Under the pieces are notes generated by a model, which saw only the letters and a list, made by a program, of their open reading frames with translations, ran no database searches and had not been told where the DNA came from. DNA of 64,000 nucleotides from Peribacillus sp. FSL E2-0218 (lineage in GTDB: Bacteria; Bacillota; Bacilli; Bacillales; DSM-1321). The position numbers and the translations under genes are program-made. Numbering within the stretch: the first letter of the stretch is position 1; each line of letters starts with the position of its first letter. The stretch is taken from contig NZ_CP150304.1 of assembly GCF_037992945.1 (NCBI RefSeq), positions 2,855,501 to 2,919,500 of the forward strand, in the 5' to 3' direction. Positions 41,721-49,190 of this stretch are shown here, piece after piece.

Positions 41721-42466
41721 CATATACCTTCTTCAATGTTGCCATCACGCAAACTTTCACGTTTCACCTTGCGTTTATAGACGACCTTTGATAAGGAAAT
41801 GCTGATTTCATATAATAGCAGCAACGGAACCATTACCAGGAAGTCTGACATAAAGTCAGGCGGCGTGATCGATACGGCGATGACCACGAGAACAAAGTAC
41901 GCATATTTCCTTAACTTTTGAAGCACATACGGATTGATGATGCCGATGGAGGTCAAAAACATCGTAACGACGGGAAGCTCGAACAAAACTGCAAATGGCA
42001 TGGTCATATTGAAGACGAATGAAAAGTACTTATCCGCAGTGAAATTCGTTATGAACATCCCATCTCCCAATTCAATCAAGAACTGGAGGATCGTCGGGAA
42101 AATGACGAAATAACCGAATGCCAGGCCTCCAATAAATAGCAGAAAAAGTGCCGGGATATAGGAAAGCGTCGCCCTTACTTCATTCGGCATCAAGGCAGGC
42201 TTGACGAATAACCAGATTTGCAGGGCAATTATCGGTATCGTTGCTGCAATGGCCACCACGCCGGAAAGCATGAAGTAAATCCAAATGATATCACTTGGGC
42301 CCAATACCATCAGGTCAAAATCAAGATCCTTCACAAACCAATGATAAATTTCTTCAACATAAATAAAACTGGCGATAAAAAAGATGATAAAAGCAACAGC
42401 TGTTATGATGAGCCGTTTTCTTAGTTCATCGAGATGATCGATGATATTTAGTTCTTTATCTTCCAC
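41720..42466 (-). CDS. tatC: Sec-independent protein translocase TatC
   Basis: A 248-residue polytopic membrane protein with six predicted helices. It binds twin-arginine signal peptides and forms the receptor core. IIDHLDELRKRL at the N-terminus and the conserved Glu region of the first cytoplasmic loop (FVKPALMPNEVRATLSYIP) are typical. It starts with GTG at 42466, preceded by AAGGCGTG. It is downstream of tatA with an 80-base gap. No obvious twin-arginine substrate is encoded beside it. Confidence 0.95.
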   Translation of the reverse strand: MEDKELNIIDHLDELRKRLIITAVAFIIFFIASFIYVEEIYHWFVKDLDFDLMVLGPSDIIWIYFMLSGVVAIAATIPIIALQIWLFVKPALMPNEVRATLSYIPALFLLFIGGLAFGYFVIFPTILQFLIELGDGMFITNFTADKYFSFVFNMTMPFAVLFELPVVTMFLTSIGIINPYVLQKLRKYAYFVLVVIAVSITPPDFMSDFLVMVPLLLLYEISISLSKVVYKRKVKRESLRDGNIEEGI

Positions 42467-42546
42467 TATTGATCACGCCTTCAAAATCAGTGTCTTTGTT
42501 CCAGCATAAAGGCGCAAGACGATTCCATCTTACGCCCACCTTTTAA

Positions 42547-42738
42547 TCATTCATGATTTTTTTGTTGTAATTTCTTATCTTCCTCATAATCGCCTTTTGT
42601 TAATTCATTCGTGGACTTTTTGAATTCACGAAGCGTTTGTCCAAATGCACGGCCAATCTCAGGAAGTTTCTTCGGACCAAATATTATTAGTGCCAATATC
42701 AGGATGAGAATTAGACCAGGTACTCCAATGTTCGACAT
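42547..42738 (-). CDS. tatA: Twin-arginine translocase subunit TatA
   Basis: A 63-residue protein from ATG 42738, which follows AAAGGGG. A short N-terminal helix (IGVPGLILILILALIIFGP) is followed by the FGPKKLPEIGRAFGQ hinge and amphipathic helix, then a charged tail, the standard TatA/E layout. It oligomerises to form the pore for TatC, the next gene. Confidence 0.96.
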   Translation of the reverse strand: MSNIGVPGLILILILALIIFGPKKLPEIGRAFGQTLREFKKSTNELTKGDYEEDKKLQQKNHE

Positions 42739-42777
42739 GGATACAACCCCTTTGGTGTTATAATTAAACATACCTTG

Positions 42778-42806
42778 ATTATAATACCATTTCCAACCAA
42801 TTGAAA
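42778..42806 (-). promoter_or_regulatory. Candidate promoter of tatAC
   Basis: On the minus strand TTTCAA and TATAAT are separated by 17 bases, about 40 bases before the tatA start. The -35 is poor. Confidence 0.45.
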
Positions 42807-42929
42807 GTAAACCGACAATCCGTCATATAATGGTAACAATTATCGACAGGGTGTTCGTTACGACTGGGAAGGTAGAATAAAATGTAAAATATAATATTAT
42901 TCTATCCTAATTTATCATGTTGTAGCTGC

Positions 42930-44198
42930 TTAAATCAACAAGTGAAATAAATTACTGTCTTTATTGACCTCGACGAAAGAGAAACCTTTTTTATTCATTC
43001 TTTGGATGAGTCCCTCATAGTCATTCTTGACTTTCAATTCGATACCCACCAATGCAGGACCGCTTTCTTTATTGTTTTTCTTTGTGTATTCAAAACGGCT
43101 GATATCATCATTCGGCCCTAGAACCTCGTCAAGGAATTCCCTTAATGCCCCGGCCCGTTGTGGGAAATTGACGATAAAATAATAAAGCAGCCCTTCATAT
43201 AGTAAAGATTTCTCCTTGATTTCCTGCATCCGCCCAATATCGTTGTTCCCGCCACTGACCATGCAAACAACCGTTTTCCCTTTGATTTGCTCTTTGTACG
43301 AATCCAACGCCGCTACAGAAATGGCTCCTGCCGGCTCGGCGACAATCGCATGCTGATTATATAAATCGAGGATGGTCGTACAGATTTGCCCGGAAGGAAC
43401 GACAACGATGTCTTCCAGGTTATCTTTGCATAACCGAAATGTTTTTTGTCCTACGCACTTGACTGCTGCACCGTCCACGAAGGTATCTATGCTTTCAAGT
43501 TCAGTCACTTTCCCTTCCTTGAACGAATATTCCATCGATGCCGCATCAAGCGGCTCCACACCAATGCATTTCGTATTAGGTGAAACCGATTTGAAATAAC
43601 TGGATACACCAGCCATCAGTCCGCCGCCGCCGATTGCCGCGAAGACATAGTCAATTTCATCTTCACAATCATTCAGGATTTCAACAGCCGTCGTACCCTG
43701 TCCGGCAATAACTTTATCATCATCAAATGGATGGATAAAAGTGCGCCCTTCTTTTTCACAGCATTCCATCGCCATGGCAAATGCATCATCGAATGTATCA
43801 CCGGCAAGAATGATCTCGACGTTATCCTTGCCAAATAGCTGTACTTGATCGACCTTTTGCCTTGGTGTTGTGGCAGGCATGAAAATTTTGCCATGTATCC
43901 CCAACTGGCTGCAGGAAAAAGCGACCCCTTGTGCATGGTTGCCTGCACTGGCACATATGACTCCGTTCGCCGTCTCTTCGTGGGTCAAGCTCTTCATTTT
44001 GTAAAATGCCCCTCTTAATTTAAAGGAGCGCACATGTTGTAGATCCTCGCGTTTTAAATAAACATTACATTCATATTTATCAGATAGTCTCTGATTTTTT
44101 TGTAGAGGAGTATGTAGAACGATGTCTTTCAGTTCTCTATAGGCAATTAGAATATCCTCCAATTGGATCCCCCTGTTCATTGATGCAGTCTGATTCAT
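42930..44198 (-). CDS. ilvA: Threonine dehydratase (biosynthetic)
   Basis: A 422-residue PLP enzyme making 2-oxobutyrate from threonine for isoleucine synthesis. The PLP lysine is in RSFKLRGAF, the glycine loop is GGGGLMAG, and NHAQGVAF is conserved. The C-terminal regulatory region (about 330-420) has one ACT-like domain (FPQRAGALREFLDEVLGPNDD), the short bacillus form, compared with two in E. coli IlvA. GAGGG precedes the ATG. The ilv-leu operon is not adjacent. Confidence 0.96.
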   Translation of the reverse strand: MNQTASMNRGIQLEDILIAYRELKDIVLHTPLQKNQRLSDKYECNVYLKREDLQHVRSFKLRGAFYKMKSLTHEETANGVICASAGNHAQGVAFSCSQLGIHGKIFMPATTPRQKVDQVQLFGKDNVEIILAGDTFDDAFAMAMECCEKEGRTFIHPFDDDKVIAGQGTTAVEILNDCEDEIDYVFAAIGGGGLMAGVSSYFKSVSPNTKCIGVEPLDAASMEYSFKEGKVTELESIDTFVDGAAVKCVGQKTFRLCKDNLEDIVVVPSGQICTTILDLYNQHAIVAEPAGAISVAALDSYKEQIKGKTVVCMVSGGNNDIGRMQEIKEKSLLYEGLLYYFIVNFPQRAGALREFLDEVLGPNDDISRFEYTKKNNKESGPALVGIELKVKNDYEGLIQRMNKKGFSFVEVNKDSNLFHLLI

Positions 44199-44306
44199 AA
44201 CTATCCCTCATTTCCTTCCTAATCAATTCAATCATTATAGCACTTTACTACAGGTAATGTAATTGATTTTTCTAAAAATTCCATCTTTTATCCTTTTCAT
44301 GCAAAA

Positions 44307-44339
44307 AATCCGATCATGGGTACTTCCCATAACCGGATT
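44307..44339 (-). terminator. Terminator of thyB-dfrA
   Basis: AATCCG...ATGGG/CCCAT...CGGATT followed by six T on the minus strand. Confidence 0.82.
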
Positions 44340-44345
44340 CGTCGT

Positions 44346-44831
44346 TTATTTTTTTTGCAAGATAATGAAATCATGTGCAAAGAGATTTTTTTCATCCACG
44401 GTACCTCGGATTGAGGAAACCTTTTCCCATTCATTTTCTTCAATGGCAGGAAAAAAGGTATCACCTGCAAATGTTTCATGAATTTCCGTTATATATAATC
44501 GATCGGCAAACGGCAGGACTTCTTTGAAGATTTCGGCACCGCCAATCACGAATACCTCGTCATCACGATTGTCGGCATATGTTTTGATTTGGGAAATGGC
44601 ATGCAAGACTTCACAACCGGACGCTTTGAAATCCTGATTGCGGGTTACAATGACATTTTCCCTGCCAGGGAGCACCTTCCCTATCGATTCAAATGTTTTA
44701 CGTCCCATGACGATGGGATGGCCCAACGTCACTTTTTTAAAATACTGCAAATCTGCAGGCAAATGCCACGGGAGTTGATTATCATTTCCAATCACCCGAT
44801 TCTGATCCATGGCGACGATTAACGAAATCAT
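44346..44831 (-). CDS. dfrA: Dihydrofolate reductase
   Basis: A 161-residue NADPH-dependent reductase that regenerates tetrahydrofolate after thymidylate synthesis. ISLIVAMDQNRVIGNDNQLP, WHLPADLQYFKK with the catalytic acid Asp, MGRKTFESIG and VIGGAEIFKEVLP are conserved. Its ATG overlaps the thyB stop (ATGA), with GAGGT upstream, so the two products of the cycle are made together. Confidence 0.97.
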   Translation of the reverse strand: MISLIVAMDQNRVIGNDNQLPWHLPADLQYFKKVTLGHPIVMGRKTFESIGKVLPGRENVIVTRNQDFKASGCEVLHAISQIKTYADNRDDEVFVIGGAEIFKEVLPFADRLYITEIHETFAGDTFFPAIEENEWEKVSSIRGTVDEKNLFAHDFIILQKK

Positions 44832-45622
44832 ATGCTTACCTCACCCTTTATATGAGGATGCGCTTCATAATTTTCCAGAACGAAGTCCTCAAAGCTAAAA
44901 TCGAAGATATTTTTCACTTCCGGATTTATTTTCATGGTTGGCAAAGGTTTTGGGTCACGAGTCAATTGCAACTCAACTTGTTCAAGATGGTTGGAATAAA
45001 TATGAACGTCCCCAAATGTATGTACAAATTCACCGACCTCCAGATCACATACCTGGGCAATCATCATCGTTAAAAGGGCATACGAAGCTATATTAAAGGG
45101 AACGCCTAAAAAAACATCCGCCGAACGTTGATATAATTGGCACGAAAGCTTGCCGTCAGCCACATAGAATTGAAAGAAGGCATGACATGGCGGCAAGGCC
45201 ATCTCATCCAATTCCCCAACATTCCAAGCACTCACTATCAATCTTCTTGAATTGGGATTCGTTTTGATTTGCTCGATCAATTCACTGATCTGGTCGATTT
45301 GCCTACCATCAGCCGTCCCCCATGATCGCCATTGATGACCATATATCGGACCTAGTTCACCATTTTCATCAGCCCATTCATTCCAGATGCGCACGCCATT
45401 TTCCTGGAGGTAGCTGACGTTTGTATCTCCCTTCAAAAACCATAACAATTCATGGATTATCGCTTTCAAACTAACCTTTTTCGTCGTAAGGACAGGGAAT
45501 CCTTCTTGCAAATTGAACCTCATTTGATAGCCAAAGGTACTGATCGTTCCCGTTCCCGTACGATCGCCTTTTTGAGTTCCATTTTCCAGGACATGCTTAC
45601 ATAAATCCAAATACTGCTTCAT
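44828..45622 (-). CDS. thyB: Thymidylate synthase (ThyA family, ThyB of Bacillus)
   Basis: A 264-residue enzyme that methylates dUMP with methylenetetrahydrofolate. The catalytic Cys is in LPPCHAFFQFYV, and QRSADVFLGVPFNIASYALL and the dUMP-binding QLYQRS region are typical. The 264-residue length matches the E. coli-like enzyme called ThyB in B. subtilis, whose gene is also followed by dfrA. AAAAGGTG precedes the ATG. Confidence 0.97.
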   Translation of the reverse strand: MKQYLDLCKHVLENGTQKGDRTGTGTISTFGYQMRFNLQEGFPVLTTKKVSLKAIIHELLWFLKGDTNVSYLQENGVRIWNEWADENGELGPIYGHQWRSWGTADGRQIDQISELIEQIKTNPNSRRLIVSAWNVGELDEMALPPCHAFFQFYVADGKLSCQLYQRSADVFLGVPFNIASYALLTMMIAQVCDLEVGEFVHTFGDVHIYSNHLEQVELQLTRDPKPLPTMKINPEVKNIFDFSFEDFVLENYEAHPHIKGEVSI

Positions 45623-45675
45623 GCTATACCACCTTTTCTACATTCATTCATCTTATTTTAACGTAAGTCCAATGT

Positions 45676-46386
45676 TTAATCTAATTGTTTAATAAAATGA
45701 TATGTCTTGGGTGCTTTTTGTTTAAGTAATCGGTTTTGTTCTGGGTTTACATAAAACATGGCAAACGTTTCGGCAAAATATTCTTCAGGATAATTGGAAA
45801 AATACGACTGTCCGGGAAACAAGCCATCCACTTCCTTACCCCAGATTTTTAAATAATCCATGTCATCCCGAATCCCATCGAATACGATATTATCAATCGA
45901 ATGCGCCAGTTCATGGAGCTCCAAATTGACCGACCCATGCCCGTTGCCCTTATCGCTTGCGCCGATCTTGACCAATACGGTATGAGATCCGCCCATGCCA
46001 GGCACGTCATCCCAGGTCGTTTTTTTATTCAAATAACCCCGGGGCGTATGTCCCTTTAAATTAGCTGCCGATTGGTTTTCTGTTAGATTACCTTGGAATA
46101 ATTTAATCCTGACACCGCTCTCAGCCGTTTTCTCCAATAACGATTGGGGCAGTTCATCGATCGTTTCCCCAATTTTCAACGCTTCCTTTTCATCGAAATC
46201 CTCTTCAGGAAATAAAAATATTTTCCGCAAAACTTTATTGTCATTAAACAAGTCAGCTTGCCTCAAAAGACTATCTTTTGGCAATTCACGCCATCTCATA
46301 CCATCTTCCTTTGCTAATGAATAGGAGAGCATGGTTAAAAAAAAGACAAATAACGCCGATATGATTAGCCACTTTTTCCGTTGCAT
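45676..46386 (-). CDS. Secreted M34/PPEP-like metalloendopeptidase
   Basis: A 236-residue secreted protein. ATG 46386 follows GGGGGAG; residues 1-25 form a signal peptide or anchor (WLIISALFVFFLTMLSYSLA). The zinc site is HELAH (158-162), with a downstream acidic motif YPEEYFAETFAMFY (199-212) that supplies Tyr and Glu. The fold family appears to be the anthrax lethal factor/Pro-Pro endopeptidase group (M34), to which small secreted clostridial and bacillar proteases belong. Substrate unknown. It is a single gene upstream of thyB. Confidence 0.8.
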   Translation of the reverse strand: MQRKKWLIISALFVFFLTMLSYSLAKEDGMRWRELPKDSLLRQADLFNDNKVLRKIFLFPEEDFDEKEALKIGETIDELPQSLLEKTAESGVRIKLFQGNLTENQSAANLKGHTPRGYLNKKTTWDDVPGMGGSHTVLVKIGASDKGNGHGSVNLELHELAHSIDNIVFDGIRDDMDYLKIWGKEVDGLFPGQSYFSNYPEEYFAETFAMFYVNPEQNRLLKQKAPKTYHFIKQLD

Positions 46387-46586
46387 GAACTTCTCCCCCT
46401 TCACCATTTCACTGAAAATGTATGTATGTTCGTTCCCTCAAACTATTATTCTAGTATAACATACGGATTGGAAGCGAAAACGCCATGTTTTATTGGTAAT
46501 TATGGCAACGCTTATTTTGGGAGCACCATTTCTGCAACCCTTTCATATATCAACCTTATATAATGTAAAAGGTTTAAGGTGATTTC

Positions 46587-46829
46587 ATGGAAACCAATAA
46601 TAAAAATGCCCTTTTGAATGAGCAAAGGGAGCTAGCTGAAGAAGTTCTTGATATCTACAGTTTAAAAGTATTCATCATTCTCGACCTTTTGCTGTTCTCC
46701 ATTTTCTTTGGCATCCTGCTGCATCCGCTTCTGCCTTCTCTCTGGCTAAATTTTTTATTGCCTTTGCTTTTCTTCACTACTTTTACAGTCCTTCTTCAAA
46801 TTCTTGATATGCTCCATAAAAAAAGCTGA
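46587..46829 (+). CDS. Small two-helix membrane protein, function unknown
   Basis: An 80-residue protein from ATG 46587, preceded by TAAGGTG. A charged N-terminus (NEQRELAEEVLDIYSLK) is followed by two hydrophobic helices at about 28-46 and 50-72 (FIILDLLLFSIFFGIL, LNFLLPLLFFTTFTVLL). I do not recognise the family. It is a single gene divergent from the metalloprotease; whether the two are linked cannot be said. Confidence 0.65.
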   Translation: METNNKNALLNEQRELAEEVLDIYSLKVFIILDLLLFSIFFGILLHPLLPSLWLNFLLPLLFFTTFTVLLQILDMLHKKS

Positions 46830-46889
46830 CACCAGTTTTTGGTGTCAGCACAGACTGTAGACAAACCCGACAAAAATCGAGTTTGTCTA
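46825..46889. terminator. Two adjacent hairpins after the small membrane protein
   Basis: GCTGACACCA/TGGTGTCAGC-type hairpin (46825-46849) is followed by T on the minus strand, and TAGACAAAC.CGA/TCG.GTTTGTCTA (46858-46889) by TTTTTA on the plus strand. The second probably ends the 80-residue protein gene. Confidence 0.65.
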
Positions 46890-46924
46890 TTTTTATGAGT
46901 TGTACAATGTAGCCGTTGATTGTA

Positions 46925-47030
46925 ACGTCCGGAGGCTCCCAAGCCGCCCGTGGGAAGGAAGCACCTGCATTGTCCATGCAGTCGAACCTTCCTTCGCGGC
47001 GTTTGAGGGTTAAGAAGAAGGACAAAGATC
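46925..47030. repeat. Degenerate dispersed GC-rich repeat
   Basis: CGTCCGGAGGCTCCCAAGCC, GCCCGTGGGAAGGAAGCACC and TGCATTG echo the GGAGGCTC...CCGCCCGCGGAA...GCGCCTGCA core of the 189-bp units. The surrounding 340-base gap (46830-47167) shows no gene. Confidence 0.55.
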
Positions 47031-47167
47031 CTGCTCTCCAACCATTGAGGGCCCGTAACGAATCTCTTAACTTAAAGAAGATTGAAAAGGAATTTGTCGA
47101 GAGGTTTGGATTTTTCACTTTCCGCCCCCCTCTTCTAAGCTGAATCACTTTTGATATCAGCTTTTTG

Positions 47168-47938
47168 TCATCCATGTTCTTTCAGCTTTTTTCCTTTTTT
47201 GAAGTGCAATGCGAGCGTGGTGCCGAAAATCAGTAAAATGAAGGCAAAAAAGATGGCGGGCGGTATTTCGATTCCCGCAACGGCTATCAACATTTTAATG
47301 GAAATGAAACCGATAAGCACATAGGCCGCCGTTTCCAATTGCGGAACCTTATCGATCAATTTTAAGAATACCCCTGCAACGCCCCTCATCATCAGGACTC
47401 CAATCATCCCGCCGGTCAGGAGGACCCAGACTTTTTCACTCACTCCAAAGGCAGCCAGGACGCTATCGACGGAGAATGCGATATCCATCAGTTCCACTGA
47501 TGCAACCGTTCCCCAAAACATGCCGAACATCCGGATCAACAGGCTGTTTTTACTCATTCCTTGCATCGCTTCATCGTCCCCGGCCTTCCGTTTTCTTTTG
47601 TTCCGGAAGTATTTAAATGAGAGCCAAGCAAGGTAGGCTGCTCCAATCACTTTCACCCACCATAGTTTAATGAGGAAAACACCGATTCCAATCGCCACGA
47701 ACCTAAAAGCATATGCGCCCAATAAACCATAAAAAAGGGCTTTTTTACGCTGTTTAACCGGAAGATGCCTGACCATTACAGCCAATACCAAAGCATTGTC
47801 CGCTGATAGCAATCCTTCCATCAAAACGAGCGTTCCAATCAGCCCCCAGCTCACTGGATCGGATAAAACCTCCACCCACATATGCCAATCGAAAAATTGG
47901 GCATATGTTTGAATAATGTTATTCAACAACTCTGACAT
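47168..47938 (-). CDS. TerC-family membrane protein
   Basis: A 256-residue integral membrane protein with about seven helices. The TerC signature is clear: LMEGLLSADNALVLAVMVRHL with paired acidic residues in the first helix and VELMDIAFSVDSVLAAFG in the fourth. Members in Bacillus have been tied to manganese export or metal loading of exported enzymes. GAGGAG precedes the ATG. The 190-base leader lacks a convincing yybP-ykoY manganese riboswitch as far as I can read it. Confidence 0.92.
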   Translation of the reverse strand: MSELLNNIIQTYAQFFDWHMWVEVLSDPVSWGLIGTLVLMEGLLSADNALVLAVMVRHLPVKQRKKALFYGLLGAYAFRFVAIGIGVFLIKLWWVKVIGAAYLAWLSFKYFRNKRKRKAGDDEAMQGMSKNSLLIRMFGMFWGTVASVELMDIAFSVDSVLAAFGVSEKVWVLLTGGMIGVLMMRGVAGVFLKLIDKVPQLETAAYVLIGFISIKMLIAVAGIEIPPAIFFAFILLIFGTTLALHFKKGKKLKEHG

Positions 47939-48134
47939 GAAAAAGACTCCTCTGCTCCTATTACTGCATGAATAAATGGTCTTTTACCATTATTCCCACT
48001 AACGCGGGGGATAATATCTCCATTTCGAACGGAAAACAAAATAAATACGTTGCATGACAACGTATCATTTACTGCTTATAGGAAATTTCATCTTCATCTT
48101 ACTCTTACCATGAAATTAAATCAATGAAACCAAC

Positions 48135-48755
48135 CTAGGAGAGCTTTTGTTGTTTGCTTGTCCATTCAGGCGGTGTGTTTTTATCCCAGTATATTTTCCC
48201 GAGATGATGGTGGGCCGTAAACGCATCATGATAGGTATGATAATGAAAATCGAACCAATACCCCTCAAGCGGGGGGTTTTCCTGCCTGACGTGAAAGCGG
48301 ATAATATCCTTGCCGCTTAATGAATCATAAATATGAAAAATTTTCTCTGCCCTGCCAGCACTTGGCTGCTCTGTGATCGTTAATTGCTGTAATTTTTCAT
48401 CCGGAAATTGGGCGGCCATTTCTGTTAGGGCTTCTTGCATTTTTGGTAAGATGGCCAGCTTGAATTCATCACCGATTTTAGGATTGATCTTTTCGCCAAA
48501 TTTCATATAAGCGCTTTCCTCTGCTTTGTCGAGCATGCCTGATAAAAACTCTTCCCGATTGAATTCCGCTTTCCGTTCAGTCGAATTCTGTGAAGCAAGA
48601 TAGGCTAAACCTTCTTCTTCGACGAGCCCCTTTTTCGTATCCTTTAACGAATCGGCCTCGGCAAGCCACGCCAAATCTGAAGGGGTGACAAGACCGAACG
48701 TCAAAACGGATACCAAAATGACGAGACTTTTCCTGAACCACGCCGTTGCTTTCAA
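48135..48755 (-). CDS. ypjP: YpjP-family secreted protein
   Basis: A 206-residue protein with an N-terminal signal sequence (SLVILVSVLTFGLVTPSDLA). It starts with TTG at 48755, seven bases after GGGGGAG. The C-terminus is His- and aromatic-rich: WFDFHYHTYHDAFTAHHHLG and IYWDKNTPPEW, as in YpjP. The His cluster could bind metal, which is inference. Function unknown. Confidence 0.85.
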   Translation of the reverse strand: MKATAWFRKSLVILVSVLTFGLVTPSDLAWLAEADSLKDTKKGLVEEEGLAYLASQNSTERKAEFNREEFLSGMLDKAEESAYMKFGEKINPKIGDEFKLAILPKMQEALTEMAAQFPDEKLQQLTITEQPSAGRAEKIFHIYDSLSGKDIIRFHVRQENPPLEGYWFDFHYHTYHDAFTAHHHLGKIYWDKNTPPEWTSKQQKLS

Positions 48756-48993
48756 CTCACACTCCCCCTTCTTGATTGTATTTTCTTTATATTTAGTATA
48801 CTTTTATTTTTTGCCATTTACGAATATATAGTGTCCTATGTTTTAAATAATGAAAAAAAGGATAAATACCTATATACACGATATGAACCCCAACCTTTTC
48901 ACTAAATAATTCGAAACCCTAATTTATATGAAGGATTTTGGCGATAGTTGGAGAACTTAATTAGATTCAAGTCTTTTTAAGGAGGGGTCTTAT

Positions 48994-49074
48994 ATGGCTT
49001 TGACCACGACTGCCATGGTCGCTTTATGTCTTGTAACATTAGCATTTTTCGTATATTTATCATTTGCCGATTAA
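48994..49074 (+). CDS. 26-residue single-helix membrane peptide
   Basis: ATG 48994 to TAA 49072-49074, preceded by AAGGAGGGG, one of the best ribosome binding sites in the window. The product, MALTTTAMVALCLVTLAFFV followed by YLSFAD, is a single transmembrane helix with almost no soluble part. A terminator follows 28 bases later, so it looks like an independent transcription unit ahead of the gamma-glutamyltransferase. I do not recognise a named family. Confidence 0.75.
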   Translation: MALTTTAMVALCLVTLAFFVYLSFAD

Positions 49075-49101
49075 GAATAAATGAATAGTTGCGAAGAAGC
49101 T

Positions 49102-49136
49102 CCTTGTCATTCACCTACGATGGCAAGGTTTTCTTT
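49102..49136 (+). terminator. Terminator of the 26-residue peptide gene
   Basis: CCTTGTCAT/ATGGCAAGG (one mismatch) is followed by TTTTCTTTT. It lies between the small gene and the gamma-glutamyltransferase start and could also work as an attenuator. Confidence 0.72.
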
Positions 49137-49190
49137 TCACATAAGCTGCCCGTTGTGGTTTTAAATGGACTTGATACTGGAGGAATGACC

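Noticed and set aside
47939..48134. yybP-ykoY manganese riboswitch before the TerC gene
   Set aside because: Such leaders are common before TerC genes, but I could not find the conserved loops in this short leader.
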